Below are positions 44,198 to 53,448 of a DNA stretch of 64,000 bases, piece by piece (within the stretch, counting starts at the first letter, position 1; each line of letters starts with the position of its first letter). The position numbers and the translations under genes were made by a program. This DNA comes from Terriglobia bacterium. Lineage in GTDB: Bacteria > Acidobacteriota > Terriglobia > Bryobacterales > Bryobacteraceae. The notes below the pieces were generated by a model, which made no database searches, was not told the origin of the DNA, and saw only the letters and a list, made by a program, of their open reading frames with translations. Location: positions 1-64,000 of the forward strand of contig JAIQFE010000025.1 in the NCBI GenBank assembly GCA_020073445.1, written 5' to 3'.

Positions 44198-44461
44198 CTA
44201 AAACTTGTCCCGGCACTCGGCCGAGCAGAAGTAGTACGTCTCTCCGCCCTTGGTCTTTTGTATGGCCGTGGCAGTCGATACGAAAGTCCCGCACACCGGA
44301 TCCTTCTTCAGTGATTGCGGAGCCTGACCGCGCGGAGCTCCCGCCGCCGGCGGGGATCCAGAGGACGACGCGCCCGAGAACGCCTTGCCGACCGCCTCCA
44401 GCACCGATCGCAACAGGGTCAAAATAACGACCCCGACGATCACGTAGAGGATCAGCCGCAT
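44198..44461 (-). CDS. Small membrane protein with YHS/TRASH-like metal-binding domain
   Basis: 87 residues. A single N-terminal transmembrane helix (about 3-20), a Ser/Gly/Pro/Ala linker, then a compact YHS-like domain: DPVCGTFV, then TYYFCSAECRDKF, with C58, C80 and C84 as likely metal ligands. YHS domains bind copper or other soft metals and are often appended to P-type ATPases or multicopper proteins. Here it is free-standing and faces the side of the membrane opposite the short N-terminus. It begins 9 bp after the TPR gene on the same strand. Confidence 0.8.
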   Translation of the reverse strand: MRLILYVIVGVVILTLLRSVLEAVGKAFSGASSSGSPPAAGAPRGQAPQSLKKDPVCGTFVSTATAIQKTKGGETYYFCSAECRDKF

Positions 44462-44470
44462 GACGGCGCG

Positions 44471-45637
44471 CTACTTCGATTTCTTTTGATTGCTCTTCGC
44501 GGGTTGCTTCGCGCCGGGACGCTCAAAGCTGGTCTGAACCGTGGTGCCCAGCTGCTCCAGAATCGCCTTCGCGCCTTCCGCGTTTGCGCCATCCGGCTTC
44601 AACGACAGGTATTTCTGCAGCGCTTCGATGGTGCCCGCAGGAGCCTGCATCTTCCCGTCTTTGTCCAGAGTGACCTTGTTCATCAGAACCAGGGCCTTTT
44701 GGTAATACGCGTCGGCATACGTCGGATCCAGCTCGATGGCTTTATTGAAGGCCGTTTCGGCGGCGTCATTCTGCTGCGTATTCACGTACACGGCGCCCAG
44801 ATTGTAGTAATACTTGCCCGCCTGCAGCGGATCCAGTTGCGCGGCTTTGGTCAGCTCGGCCTGCGCCTGTTCCATCTTCTTGCCCTTGGCCAGCGCCAGC
44901 GCATAGTTATTGTGATAGTTGGGATCGTCGACCTTGATTTCGACGGCCTTAGCGTATGCGCCAATGCCCTTCTCGACGGCGGCCTGCTGATCGGCGCCCG
45001 TTTTGGTATCGCTCAGACTGATATAAGTTTCCGCCAGTTGCGCCCACACCACGTGCTGGGTCGGGGCCATCGTGCTGGCCTTCTCGAAATTCTCGACCGC
45101 CACGGCATAGTTCTTGGCGTTCTTGGCTTCCATGCCGGCGTTGAAGGCGTCCTGAAGCGCCTTGTCCTTCGCCATGGCCTCTTCCTGTTCCTTCAGCTTT
45201 TTCTCGTACTCAGCGCGCTGCTCCTTGGTCATCCCGGCGTCCGACTTGGGTGGCGCCTGGCCTGGCGCACCTGGACCTGCTGCAGCAGCGGCAGCCGCCG
45301 CCTCGGCCATCTTCGCAAGATCGAACTGGAGGGGCGGGTTATCGCCCTGACGGGGCCGCACGTTGTTCATCGTCCCCATTTCCTTGCCGCCCACCACGAG
45401 GGTGACGTTATACACCCCGGTTGGCAGGTTGGCGTAAAGGAAATGTCCTTTTTTGTCGGTCTTGACACTAAAGCTCTGTTTGATGTCGGTCCGGTCGAGC
45501 TTGATCTGTGCGCCCTGCAGCGGCTTGCCGTCTGTGCCCATCACATCGCCCTGGATGTTCGAGGTTTGCGCGAAGCCAACGGCGGCAAACAAAAATACAG
45601 GAGCGGCGGCGAAAAGTTTACGAAACGAGGTGAACAT
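44471..45637 (-). CDS. Secreted TPR protein with carboxypeptidase-regulatory-like N-terminus
   Basis: 388 residues. A signal peptide (1-23, ending GFAQ) is followed by a short beta sandwich (QGDVMGTDGKPLQGAQIKLD, about 28-95), an Ala/Pro-rich linker and a Lys/Glu coiled coil (about 110-165). At least four tetratricopeptide repeats (about 165-350) follow, best seen in DAFNAGMEAKNAKNYAVAVENFEKASTMAP and YYYNLGAVYVNTQQNDAAETAFNKAIELDP. The tail is Lys/Gln-rich. It probably acts as a periplasmic protein-protein scaffold. Upstream of the YHS-like gene by 9 bp, so the two are probably cotranscribed. Confidence 0.8.
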   Translation of the reverse strand: MFTSFRKLFAAAPVFLFAAVGFAQTSNIQGDVMGTDGKPLQGAQIKLDRTDIKQSFSVKTDKKGHFLYANLPTGVYNVTLVVGGKEMGTMNNVRPRQGDNPPLQFDLAKMAEAAAAAAAAGPGAPGQAPPKSDAGMTKEQRAEYEKKLKEQEEAMAKDKALQDAFNAGMEAKNAKNYAVAVENFEKASTMAPTQHVVWAQLAETYISLSDTKTGADQQAAVEKGIGAYAKAVEIKVDDPNYHNNYALALAKGKKMEQAQAELTKAAQLDPLQAGKYYYNLGAVYVNTQQNDAAETAFNKAIELDPTYADAYYQKALVLMNKVTLDKDGKMQAPAGTIEALQKYLSLKPDGANAEGAKAILEQLGTTVQTSFERPGAKQPAKSNQKKSK

Positions 45638-45737
45638 TTGTTGAAAGGGCCTCCAGCAATCTGGTTGGGGATTCCATGTTCAGCATACTACAAGGCGCCG
45701 ACATGATCAAAAAGCCGAACACGGTCCTATCGCGAGC

Positions 45738-46547
45738 TCATTGGCCAGGATCTCGATCCTCCAGCCGCCGACCGATCTCCCGGTCGCTACGGGCGCCGGA
45801 GACGTCGCCGACCGCCTCTCGGGATTTCGCCCGAGCCAGGTACCCCATCGGACTGCTGGGAAAAAGGGAGACTACCTGGTCCAGATCGGCGATGGCTTTG
45901 CGGTGGTCCTCCATCGACTGATACGTCGTCGCACGCTGGAAGTAGGAGTCCAGACCGGGTGCGAGTTCCACGGCACGGTTGAAATCCTCCAGCGACTTTG
46001 GAAGGTTACCCAGTTCTCGGAATGCCCTTCCGCGCAAAGTGTACGCATAGGTGAGTTTCGGGTCCAGGCGGATGGCCTCCCCGCAATCCGCGATAACCGC
46101 TTGGTAATTACTGACTGCTAAATAGATTGCGGCGCGCTCCACAAAAGGTCCCGGGGTGGCAGACTGGAGCTGGATGACCTTGCCGAAATCCTGGATGGCG
46201 GCTTCGGTGTGGCCCAGGGCCGCGTGTGCACGCGCTCGGAATAGATACGCATCCGCCTGACGGCTGTCGGCCGCCACCGCACGATCCAAGGATTGAACCG
46301 CCTCCGCATAACGCCCCGCTTTCAACATCTGTGCGCCGTCGTTGAGCGCTTTCCGGCTATCTTGCGAAGTCGTGGATCTTTCGTAAATACCAATCCCCAC
46401 CACAATCGCCAGGAGTGCCGCGCCCAGCCATTTGAACACGATCCGGCGCTTCGCCCGCGCGAAATCCTCCGCCGATACAGGTACCAGGGGTGCCCGCTTG
46501 AGGCTCGAATCGGTTTCGTTACGCAGAGTTTCCTGAGACACACCCAT
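45738..46547 (-). CDS. Membrane-anchored TPR protein
   Basis: 269 residues from ATG 46547 (an open frame extends 22 codons further but the sequence there is atypical). A cytoplasmic N-terminus of about 40 residues, one membrane helix (WLGAALLAIVVGIGIY), then about five TPR units (GAQMLKAGRYAEAVQSLDRAVAADS, AYLFRARAHAALGHTEAAIQDF, AYTLRGRAFRELGNLPKSLEDFNRAVELAP). The C-terminus is rich in Arg, Asp and Glu. Role unknown; TPRs suggest assembly of a membrane complex. Separate from the next TPR gene by 100 bp. Confidence 0.8.
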   Translation of the reverse strand: MGVSQETLRNETDSSLKRAPLVPVSAEDFARAKRRIVFKWLGAALLAIVVGIGIYERSTTSQDSRKALNDGAQMLKAGRYAEAVQSLDRAVAADSRQADAYLFRARAHAALGHTEAAIQDFGKVIQLQSATPGPFVERAAIYLAVSNYQAVIADCGEAIRLDPKLTYAYTLRGRAFRELGNLPKSLEDFNRAVELAPGLDSYFQRATTYQSMEDHRKAIADLDQVVSLFPSSPMGYLARAKSREAVGDVSGARSDREIGRRLEDRDPGQ

Positions 46548-46797
46548 ATCATAGCGGGGAAGCTGTGGAAAAACTATGGGCCGGGCCACTGCGGCAAACG
46601 ACTCTTCCGGCATCTGTCTGCCCTATGGCTTGATGAGGGCAATTCGCTCAAAAGGCGTTATTTTTCCACATAGTACCAGTACCGTATACCCGTCTGGAGG
46701 GGTCACGAAATGATTGCTTTCACCTACATGAACCGGGTAGACTGATTGCAGTAGAGACAGACACGAAAACATGATTAGATCGACGGAGGATACGAAA

Positions 46798-47604
46798 GTG
46801 AGAGCTTTAAGCACGACGCTGTTGTTAGGGCTGTGCATTGGATTGGCGCCGTCCCTGCACGCCTCTGTGTCTTTTGCCACGGGCAACGGCACGGTTAATG
46901 GAAGCTCTATCGTTTTCAACGGTGGTACGTTTACCGCCACGGCGACCGCGTTCTCGACGACCGGTAATTCGAATACCACCTTAGCAACGGCAACGTTGGG
47001 GCAGTATACGTATGGATTGGGCGTTTGCAACTCCAACGAAAATGCTGGCGGCTGCACCACCAGCGGCCCGCCGGAACATGCGGTTAGCAACCAAACGGAC
47101 ACGGGTGTATTCCCGAATGTTCAGAACTTTGATTTTGTGCTGTTGCAGTTTAGCGTGCCTCTCAGTAGCATTCAGTTGACGCTGAGTCCGTTTGGCACGA
47201 CAGAGGACATGGACGCGACCTACTTCACTGGAAACTGCACGGGCACTTGCACTGCGACTAACTTCCGGACAAACATCATCGGCAAGACAGACACCACTTC
47301 GGTTAGCACCGGCTTGGCCGCAATCACCGGAGTCAGCGGAGTTTCCACCGGCAGCTTTACATCGCCCACGACCAATATTAGCCAAAGCTTTACTCTGAAT
47401 AATGCGGGCCCGGTGAATTGGGTCTTGATCGGAGCCAGCACTGCCGCCAACTACGGCGGTAACGGTGTCGCGGACTATTTCAAGCTTTACAGCATGGACG
47501 GCAGCACGGGCGTTCCTGAGCCTGCGACCTTCGGTATGGCGGGCGCCGCCCTGGCGGCCCTGGGACTGCTCCGGCGCAGAAAGCGGCTCTCGGCCAACAG
47601 CTAA
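46798..47604 (+). CDS. PEP-CTERM sorting-domain protein
   Basis: 268 residues from GTG 46798. This start is chosen because a strong Shine-Dalgarno GGAGG (46785-46789) lies 8 bases before it; an ATG at 46771 lies upstream of the SD. Signal peptide 1-22 (ending SLHA). A Thr/Ser/Asn/Gly-rich beta domain follows. The C-terminus has the exosortase signal VPEPATFGMAGAALAALGLLRRRKR: PEP motif, hydrophobic helix, basic tail. Exosortase would cleave there and attach the protein to the cell surface or matrix. No exosortase gene is in the window. Followed by a good terminator at 47634. Confidence 0.92.
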   Translation: MRALSTTLLLGLCIGLAPSLHASVSFATGNGTVNGSSIVFNGGTFTATATAFSTTGNSNTTLATATLGQYTYGLGVCNSNENAGGCTTSGPPEHAVSNQTDTGVFPNVQNFDFVLLQFSVPLSSIQLTLSPFGTTEDMDATYFTGNCTGTCTATNFRTNIIGKTDTTSVSTGLAAITGVSGVSTGSFTSPTTNISQSFTLNNAGPVNWVLIGASTAANYGGNGVADYFKLYSMDGSTGVPEPATFGMAGAALAALGLLRRRKRLSANS

Positions 47605-47633
47605 CTACTAGCTTTTCGTTTGATCTACCAAGA

Positions 47634-47664
47634 ATCCCGTCCGGACCTCCGGGCGGGATTTTTC
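47634..47664 (+). terminator. Rho-independent terminator of the PEP-CTERM gene
   Basis: An 11-bp stem ATCCCGTCCGG / CCGGGCGGGAT (one G:U pair) with a 4-base loop ACCT, directly followed by TTTTC. Starts 30 bp after the stop codon. Confidence 0.9.
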
Positions 47665-47743
47665 TGTTTGTACCGGTATAACTTGCATCCTGCTGGGGCT
47701 CCGCCGCGTCCAAATTGATATAGAATACGTACTACAGGGTGTG

Positions 47744-48604
47744 ATGCGGGGATTTCTTGTATTTTTATTGGCGCTAGCGGTGTGGGCTGGATCCATTTCG
47801 GCCAAGACACCCGAATGGGACCGCGCCCACGAGCTTTATCAGCGCACCGAGTACGCTCAAGCGCTCGCGGTACTGAACCAGGTCCCGAATAAGGACGTGG
47901 ATACGCTCCAGCTCATTGGCCAGTGCCGCTTCATGCAAGGCGATTACAAACAAGCAGGCGATGCGTTTGAGAAGGCCCTCGCGCTAGCGCCCCGCAGCTC
48001 CGAGTTGCATCGTCTTCTCGGCAACGTCTATGGACGCCGCGCCGAAACCGGCAGCATGCTGACAGCGCCAGGAAATGCGAAAAAGGCGCGCCAGTATTTC
48101 GAGCAAGCCGTCGAACTCGACCCCAACAATCGCGAGGCGGCCGCCAATCTCTTCGAATATTATCTGGAAGCTCCCGGCTTCCTGGGCGGCGGTCTCGATA
48201 AAGCCGAGAGTCTGGCCAAGCGCATCGCGACTCTCGACACGCCGGCCGGACACCACGCCTTGGCGCAATTGGAGCGCAAGCAGAAACGCTACGATGCCGC
48301 CGAGCAGCAGTTGAGAAGCGCGGTTGCCCTGGCTCCGCGCCAGATCGGACGTTTGGTCGACTTGGCGAGATTCCTCGCCGACCGCGGAAGGGTCAAAGAG
48401 AGCGATGAGCAATTCGCGGAAGCCGCCCGCATCGCGCCCAAAAGCCCGGAACTGCTGTTCGCCCGCGCCGAGACCTACATTCAGCAGAAGCGCAATCTTA
48501 AGGACGCCCACGAGTTGCTGGAGCGCTACCTGGCCAGCCCGCTGACGCCCGACGATCCGCCGCGCCAGGAAGCCCGCACACTGCTCAGCCAAACGGGGAA
48601 CTGA
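47744..48604 (+). CDS. Secreted TPR protein
   Basis: 286 residues from ATG 47744 (GTG 47741 is adjacent and also possible). A signal peptide (1-20, ending SISAK) precedes TPR-like helical pairs through the whole protein: HELYQRTEYAQALAVLNQVP, GDYKQAGDAFEKALALAPRSSELHRLLGNVYG, ARQYFEQAVELDPNNREAAANLFEYYL and AEQQLRSAVALAPRQIG. It is probably periplasmic and mediates protein contacts. The stop overlaps the start of the MacB-like permease gene by one base (TGATG), so the two products probably work together. Confidence 0.8.
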   Translation: MRGFLVFLLALAVWAGSISAKTPEWDRAHELYQRTEYAQALAVLNQVPNKDVDTLQLIGQCRFMQGDYKQAGDAFEKALALAPRSSELHRLLGNVYGRRAETGSMLTAPGNAKKARQYFEQAVELDPNNREAAANLFEYYLEAPGFLGGGLDKAESLAKRIATLDTPAGHHALAQLERKQKRYDAAEQQLRSAVALAPRQIGRLVDLARFLADRGRVKESDEQFAEAARIAPKSPELLFARAETYIQQKRNLKDAHELLERYLASPLTPDDPPRQEARTLLSQTGN

Positions 48605-49812
48605 TGTCGTCCGCTGAGGTGCTCCGATCCAGTATCGAGGCGCTAAAGGCGAACAAATTTCGCGCCTTCCTGACTGCCCTCGGGCTCGTGATCGGCAATG
48701 CGTCGGTCATCCTGGTCGTCACCATTTCCCTCACCAGCCGCGATTACGTGCTGGATCAGATCCAGGCCATCGGATCCAACATGATCTATGCGCAATTCGA
48801 CGGCGGGAATAATCCCGCCATGGCGGTAGCCGATGCCGATTACCTTAAGATCGCCGATGTCCAGGCCGTGCGCGATCAGCTTGGTTCGCGCATTGTGGCC
48901 GCCACCGGTGTCATGAATAATTTCGACCGGATGCAGATCGAGGGGCGCGAGGAAGACGTCTCCATCATCGGCGCCGACCAGTACTATCCCCAGGTGCGCA
49001 ATCTGGCCTTGCTGGCCGGACGATTTGTAGATGCCGGCGACATCGAGAGCCGCAATCACGTCGCCATGCTCACCGAGCGTCTGGCGAAGCGCCTGTTTCT
49101 TGGCCAGTCTCAGGCCATCGGACAAACCGTAAAGCTCCACGGCCTGCAGTTCGACGTGATCGGCACTTTTAAGGAACGCACCACCAGCTTCGGGCAGTCG
49201 GAAATCACCGGCGAAAACGTGATGATTCCGATCACGGTTCTGAAATACTTCGCGCCGCTCGAACGCATCGATCCCCTATATGTGCAGGCACACTCTACCG
49301 CCGATGTGGACACCATAACGCAGCTTGTCCGGACCGTGATCGAGGGCCGCCACCGCGCCGGCGCCCGCTACAAAGTCGAGAATCTCTCGGAAATCCTGAA
49401 CGCCGCGAAGAATATCGCCAAGATCATGACTGTGGTGCTCATCCTGGTCAGCGCGATTGCTCTGATCATCTCGGGCATTGGCATCATGAACATCATGCTG
49501 GTGACGGTGACCGAGCGGACGCGCGAAATCGGCCTGCGCATGGCCGTAGGCGCCGCGCGTCGCGATGTGCTGGAGCAGTTTCTTTCCGAAGCCGTAATAA
49601 TCAGCCTGGCTGGCGGCTTGGCGGGAGTGGCGCTGGGCGTCGCGGTGCCGCTGGCCGTGAACCACTACGTCGACGACGTCTCAATCCCCATTTCATGGGT
49701 TTCGATCGTGGTGGCCCTGGTCGTATCGATGCTGGTCGGGCTGGTGTTCGGCCTGCTGCCCGCCAATCGGGCAGCGAGGTTGAATCCGACCGAAGCCTTA
49801 CGTTACGAGTAA
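48604..49812 (+). CDS. MacB-like ABC transporter permease (single-module)
   Basis: 402 residues with the MacB layout: TM1 within AFLTALGLVIGNASVILVVTISL, a large periplasmic domain (about 65-265, with GRFVDAGDIESRNHVAMLTE), and three C-terminal helices with the FtsX signature VTERTREIGLRMAVGAARRDVLEQFLSEA and an ending NRAARLNPTEALRYE. No ATPase gene is adjacent. Unlike the duplicated permease at 2552-5083 it has one module of normal length. Coupled to the upstream TPR gene. Substrate unknown. Confidence 0.88.
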   Translation: MSSAEVLRSSIEALKANKFRAFLTALGLVIGNASVILVVTISLTSRDYVLDQIQAIGSNMIYAQFDGGNNPAMAVADADYLKIADVQAVRDQLGSRIVAATGVMNNFDRMQIEGREEDVSIIGADQYYPQVRNLALLAGRFVDAGDIESRNHVAMLTERLAKRLFLGQSQAIGQTVKLHGLQFDVIGTFKERTTSFGQSEITGENVMIPITVLKYFAPLERIDPLYVQAHSTADVDTITQLVRTVIEGRHRAGARYKVENLSEILNAAKNIAKIMTVVLILVSAIALIISGIGIMNIMLVTVTERTREIGLRMAVGAARRDVLEQFLSEAVIISLAGGLAGVALGVAVPLAVNHYVDDVSIPISWVSIVVALVVSMLVGLVFGLLPANRAARLNPTEALRYE

Positions 49813-49862
49813 CAGAGCCCCGTCCTTACAGACGAGGCTGGATCGTAACGACGCCCCACCAG

Positions 49863-49882
49863 CCCCGCCGGTCACGGCGGGG
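49863..49882. repeat. Perfect GC-rich hairpin between the permease and next gene
   Basis: CCCCGCCG-GTCA-CGGCGGGG, an 8-bp perfect stem, 50 bases after the permease stop. No T-run follows, but it may slow polymerase or protect mRNA ends. It lies 19 bases before the proposed start at 49902. Confidence 0.6.
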
Positions 49883-49901
49883 GAAGATAATAGGGGCATC
49901 A

Positions 49902-50651
49902 GTGAAGCTGTCAATTCCAACGCTCTTGGTGTTCTTGGCCGCATACGCGGGCGCGCAAGCAGTCCCGCGCAAAGACCTGCCCAAGTTCATGGGCCGCGAA
50001 GTCACCATCACTGAACCGGAGAAGGCTGATGCCGATGGGTTTTTCCCGAAAGGTCCCGCGTCAGTCTGCATTGAAGCGCCGCCGAAACGCCAGTGTTATA
50101 CCGCTCCTGAAATGTTTGGGAACAGTCCCACAGTAGAGCTGGTCCAGCTGACGAAAGACATGCCCGCACTCCTCTTCTCAGCGGAGAGCCCTGGAGTCAG
50201 TGGCTGGGGGATTCATTTTGCTCTCCTTCGCCCTGGAACCGGAGAGAACTTGCAGGACCTATTAATAGCCGACGGATCAGTCTCAAATCAAAGCCAGCAC
50301 GTAATGTGGAATGATTCCGCGATCTCCGATGCACCGATTTTTCTGACGGCCGATTTCATCTGGGGCTCCGACGAGGGCCACTACGGCGAGCACCGATACG
50401 TAATCTCTGCGTATGTCATGAAGCGCGCTTCGATTGCGGATGACCCGACCTACTATCTGGAAGACCGATTCATGACCCTCCACAGGTACGACTACGAAAA
50501 GGTGGATATCCTAACGTCCGAGAAGCAGGAGATCCTCGCACGTCTCGCGCGAGTTAAGGCCGAAACCGAACGCCAGAAGCGAACGCGCCTCGTTAGTATT
50601 GCGTTCATTCGCGTTCATTTGCGGCTAGGATTGTTAGCGGCTACGTTCTAG
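49902..50651 (+). CDS. Secreted protein of unknown function
   Basis: 249 residues from GTG 49902, chosen because a signal peptide (1-20, KLSIPTLLVFLAAYAGAQA) starts there and AGGGGC precedes it; the longer open frame upstream overlaps the permease and is not coding-like. The mature protein (FMGREVTITEPEKADADGFFPKGPASVCIEAPP, AISDAPIFLTADFIWGSDEGHYGEHRYVISAYV) is beta-rich with no recognised family. The last 25 residues (RLVSIAFIRVHLRLGLLAATF) are encoded by a repetitive stretch, GCGTTCATTCGCGTTCATTTGCG, and may be a foreign tail. The end overlaps aceE by 11 bp. Confidence 0.55.
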   Translation: MKLSIPTLLVFLAAYAGAQAVPRKDLPKFMGREVTITEPEKADADGFFPKGPASVCIEAPPKRQCYTAPEMFGNSPTVELVQLTKDMPALLFSAESPGVSGWGIHFALLRPGTGENLQDLLIADGSVSNQSQHVMWNDSAISDAPIFLTADFIWGSDEGHYGEHRYVISAYVMKRASIADDPTYYLEDRFMTLHRYDYEKVDILTSEKQEILARLARVKAETERQKRTRLVSIAFIRVHLRLGLLAATF

Positions 50652-53331
50652 CCGGATCTTTCCGCTCTGGATCGAAACCCAATTCAGCAACCGCCGCAGC
50701 GGCCTTCTGCGCGTCGATCTTACCCTCGCGAGCCAGCGCCGACAACGTAGCCTGGACGATCGCCTCGGCCGAGATCTCGAAGAACGCCCGCAGATGCTCG
50801 CGATTCTCGCTGCGCCCGAACCCGTCCGTCCCGAGCGAATGCAGCCGGCCCGGCAACCACTGAGCGAGCTGATCCGGGATGATCTTCATGTAATCCGACG
50901 ATGCGATGACCGGACCGTTCGACCCTTCGAGCGCCGTTACGATGTACGGCGTCTTGCGAGACTCCGCCGGATGCAACCGATTCCAGCGCTCGGTCTCGAG
51001 AGCGTCGCGGCGCAGTTCGTTGTAGCTGGTCACCGACCAGACATCCGTCGCCACCTGATAGCGCTCGGCCAGAATCTGCTGGGCTTTCAGCGCCTCATTC
51101 AACATGGGACCGCTGCCGAACAACTGAGCGACAGCCGGACCGTTCGCCGCAGGCTTGTACTTGTACAGCCCCTTCAGAATGCCTTCGCGAATGCCTTCGC
51201 GCTCCGGCATCGGAGGCTGGACGTAGTTCTCGTTATAGACGGTCAGGTAGTAGAAGTGATCTTCCATTTCCTGATACATGCGGCGGATGCCGTCCTGCAC
51301 GATCACCGCCAGCTCATACGCATACGCCGGATCGTACGTGATGCACGTGGGCACGGTGCTGGCATGCACTGGACTGTGGCCGTCCTGGTGCTGCAGTCCC
51401 TCGCCCAGCAGCGTCGTGCGCCCGGCCGTGCCGCCCATCAGGAATCCCTTGCCGCGCGAATCGGCGAACGCCCAGATCAGGTCGCCCACGCGCTGGAATC
51501 CGAACATCGAATAGTAGATGAAGAACGGGATCATCGGCACGCCATAATTCGCGTACGCGGTGCCCGCGGCGATACACGAAGCCATTGACCCGGCTTCGGT
51601 GATGCCTTCTTCCAGAATCTGCCCGTCCTGGGCTTCCTTGTAATACAGCAGGACGTTCGAGTCGACCGGTTTATACTTCTGGCCCTGGCTCGCATAAATG
51701 CCGCGCTCCCGGAACAGCGACTCCATTCCGAAAGTCCGGGCTTCATCGGGAACAATCGGCACCACCAGCTTGCCGATCTCGGTCTTGAATAGCGCTTTCA
51801 GGATGCTGACGAAGGCAGCGGTAGTAGAGGCCTCGCGGTCGCGCGAGCCGCCCAAGGCATCGCTGAAAATCTCGAGCGGCGGAGCCTTGATCTCGATCGG
51901 CTTGACCTTGCGCTCGGGCAGGTATCCGCCCTGGGCTTCGATTCGTCCCCGCAGATACTTCATCTCCGGAGAGTCCTCCGCCGGACGGTGAAAATCAATG
52001 TGCTCGCAGTTCTCGTCGGTGAGAGGCAGATCGAAGCGGTCCCGAATCTTCATCAAGTCGGCGCCGCTGAGCTTTTTCTGCTGGTGCGCCGTCATCCTGC
52101 CTTCGGCGACTTCGCCGAGCCCATAGCCCTTGACCGTCTTGGACAGGATCACCGTGGGCTGGCCCTGGGTCATCATGGCGCGCCGGTAGGCGTTGAATAC
52201 TTTTATCGGGTCGAGACCTCCGCGGCGAAGACCCCAGACTTCGTCATCGCTCATGTGCTCCACCAACTTGAGCAGCTCCGGATACTTGCCGAAAAATTCC
52301 TTTCTAACGTACGCGCCGTCATGCGCGCGGAAGCTCTGATATTCGCCGTCGACGCACTCATGCATGCGCTTGATCAGCAGTCCGCTCGAATCGCGGGCCA
52401 GCAGCTCATCCCAGCCCGAGCCCCAGACCACCTTGATGACGTTCCAACCGGCGCCCAGGAACGCGGCTTCCAGCTCCTGAATGATATGCCCGTTGCCGCG
52501 CACCGGACCATCCAGGCGCTGCAAGTTGCAGTTCACCACGAAGATCAGATTGTCGAGCCTCTCGCGCGCACCCAACGTGATGGCTCCCAGCGATTCAGGC
52601 TCGTCGGTTTCACCGTCGCCCAGGAACGCCCAAACTTTGCGGCCGGTTTGAGGGATGACGCCACGATTCTCCAGATACCGCATGAAGCGAGCCTGATAGA
52701 TGGCCGCGATCGGGCCGAGTCCCATCGACACGGTCGGAAACTGCCAGAAGTTCGGCATCAGCCAGGGGTGCGGATACGAGGACAGCCCGGGATGATCCCG
52801 CAGCTCATGGCGGAAGTTTTCGAGGTGCTTCTCGCTCAATCGGCCTTCGAGATACGCGCGCCCGTAGACTCCCGGGGAAGCGTGCCCCTGGAAGTACACG
52901 AAATCGCCCGGCAATTTGGTCCCGTCAGGACCCGGATACGAGCCCCGGAAGAAGTGGTTGTACCCGACCTCGAGCATGGTCGCCAAAGACGCATAGGTCG
53001 CCAGGTGCCCGCCGATGTTGGCGTCGTATTTATTGGCGCGAACCACCATGGCGGTGGCGTTCCAGCGGATCAGGCTCTTGATGCGGCGCTCGATGGCGCG
53101 GTCGCCCGGATAGGCGACTTCTTCCTCGGGCGGAATGGTGTTGATATACGGAGTATTCCAACGCAGGGGAACTTGGACGCCGAGGTTTGCGGCGCGTTCC
53201 ATCAACCGCTCAAGCAGGTAGCTGGCCCGGTCAGGCCCTGCCTCGTCGATCATCTCGTCGAGGGCTTCCACCCACTCGGAAGTCTCCTGGGGATTGAGGT
53301 CGTCAGGAGCGTCTACTTTGGCTTTCAACAT
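50641..53331 (-). CDS. aceE: Pyruvate dehydrogenase E1 component (homodimeric type)
   Basis: 896 residues from ATG 53331, seven codons inside the longest frame (53352), as MLKAKVDAPDD fits a normal cytoplasmic start. It uses thiamine diphosphate and Mg2+ to decarboxylate pyruvate and acetylate the lipoyl group of E2. Family markers: the ThDP motif GDGETDEPES to VVNCNLQRLDGPVRGNG, the PDH loop GHASPGVYGRAYLEGRL, and GGTAGRTTLLGEGLQHQDGHS in the C-terminal half. The length is close to E. coli AceE (887). No aceF or lpd is adjacent. Confidence 0.97.
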   Translation of the reverse strand: MLKAKVDAPDDLNPQETSEWVEALDEMIDEAGPDRASYLLERLMERAANLGVQVPLRWNTPYINTIPPEEEVAYPGDRAIERRIKSLIRWNATAMVVRANKYDANIGGHLATYASLATMLEVGYNHFFRGSYPGPDGTKLPGDFVYFQGHASPGVYGRAYLEGRLSEKHLENFRHELRDHPGLSSYPHPWLMPNFWQFPTVSMGLGPIAAIYQARFMRYLENRGVIPQTGRKVWAFLGDGETDEPESLGAITLGARERLDNLIFVVNCNLQRLDGPVRGNGHIIQELEAAFLGAGWNVIKVVWGSGWDELLARDSSGLLIKRMHECVDGEYQSFRAHDGAYVRKEFFGKYPELLKLVEHMSDDEVWGLRRGGLDPIKVFNAYRRAMMTQGQPTVILSKTVKGYGLGEVAEGRMTAHQQKKLSGADLMKIRDRFDLPLTDENCEHIDFHRPAEDSPEMKYLRGRIEAQGGYLPERKVKPIEIKAPPLEIFSDALGGSRDREASTTAAFVSILKALFKTEIGKLVVPIVPDEARTFGMESLFRERGIYASQGQKYKPVDSNVLLYYKEAQDGQILEEGITEAGSMASCIAAGTAYANYGVPMIPFFIYYSMFGFQRVGDLIWAFADSRGKGFLMGGTAGRTTLLGEGLQHQDGHSPVHASTVPTCITYDPAYAYELAVIVQDGIRRMYQEMEDHFYYLTVYNENYVQPPMPEREGIREGILKGLYKYKPAANGPAVAQLFGSGPMLNEALKAQQILAERYQVATDVWSVTSYNELRRDALETERWNRLHPAESRKTPYIVTALEGSNGPVIASSDYMKIIPDQLAQWLPGRLHSLGTDGFGRSENREHLRAFFEISAEAIVQATLSALAREGKIDAQKAAAAVAELGFDPERKDPART

Positions 53332-53448
53332 GGGGTAATTCCAAGGTACCATCCCTACCGGCCAGCCCGCGATACGCCTTCCGGCGGCCCCAAACCCGCC
53401 ATCACCTTAGAGTGGTGGCATACACTGACTTGTGCATAAACTGTATAG

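Noticed and set aside
44315-45706. A 463-codon plus-strand open frame
   Set aside because: Antisense to the TPR and YHS-like genes; no recognisable domain.
51988-53439. A 483-codon plus-strand open frame
   Set aside because: Entirely antisense to aceE, whose motifs are unambiguous.
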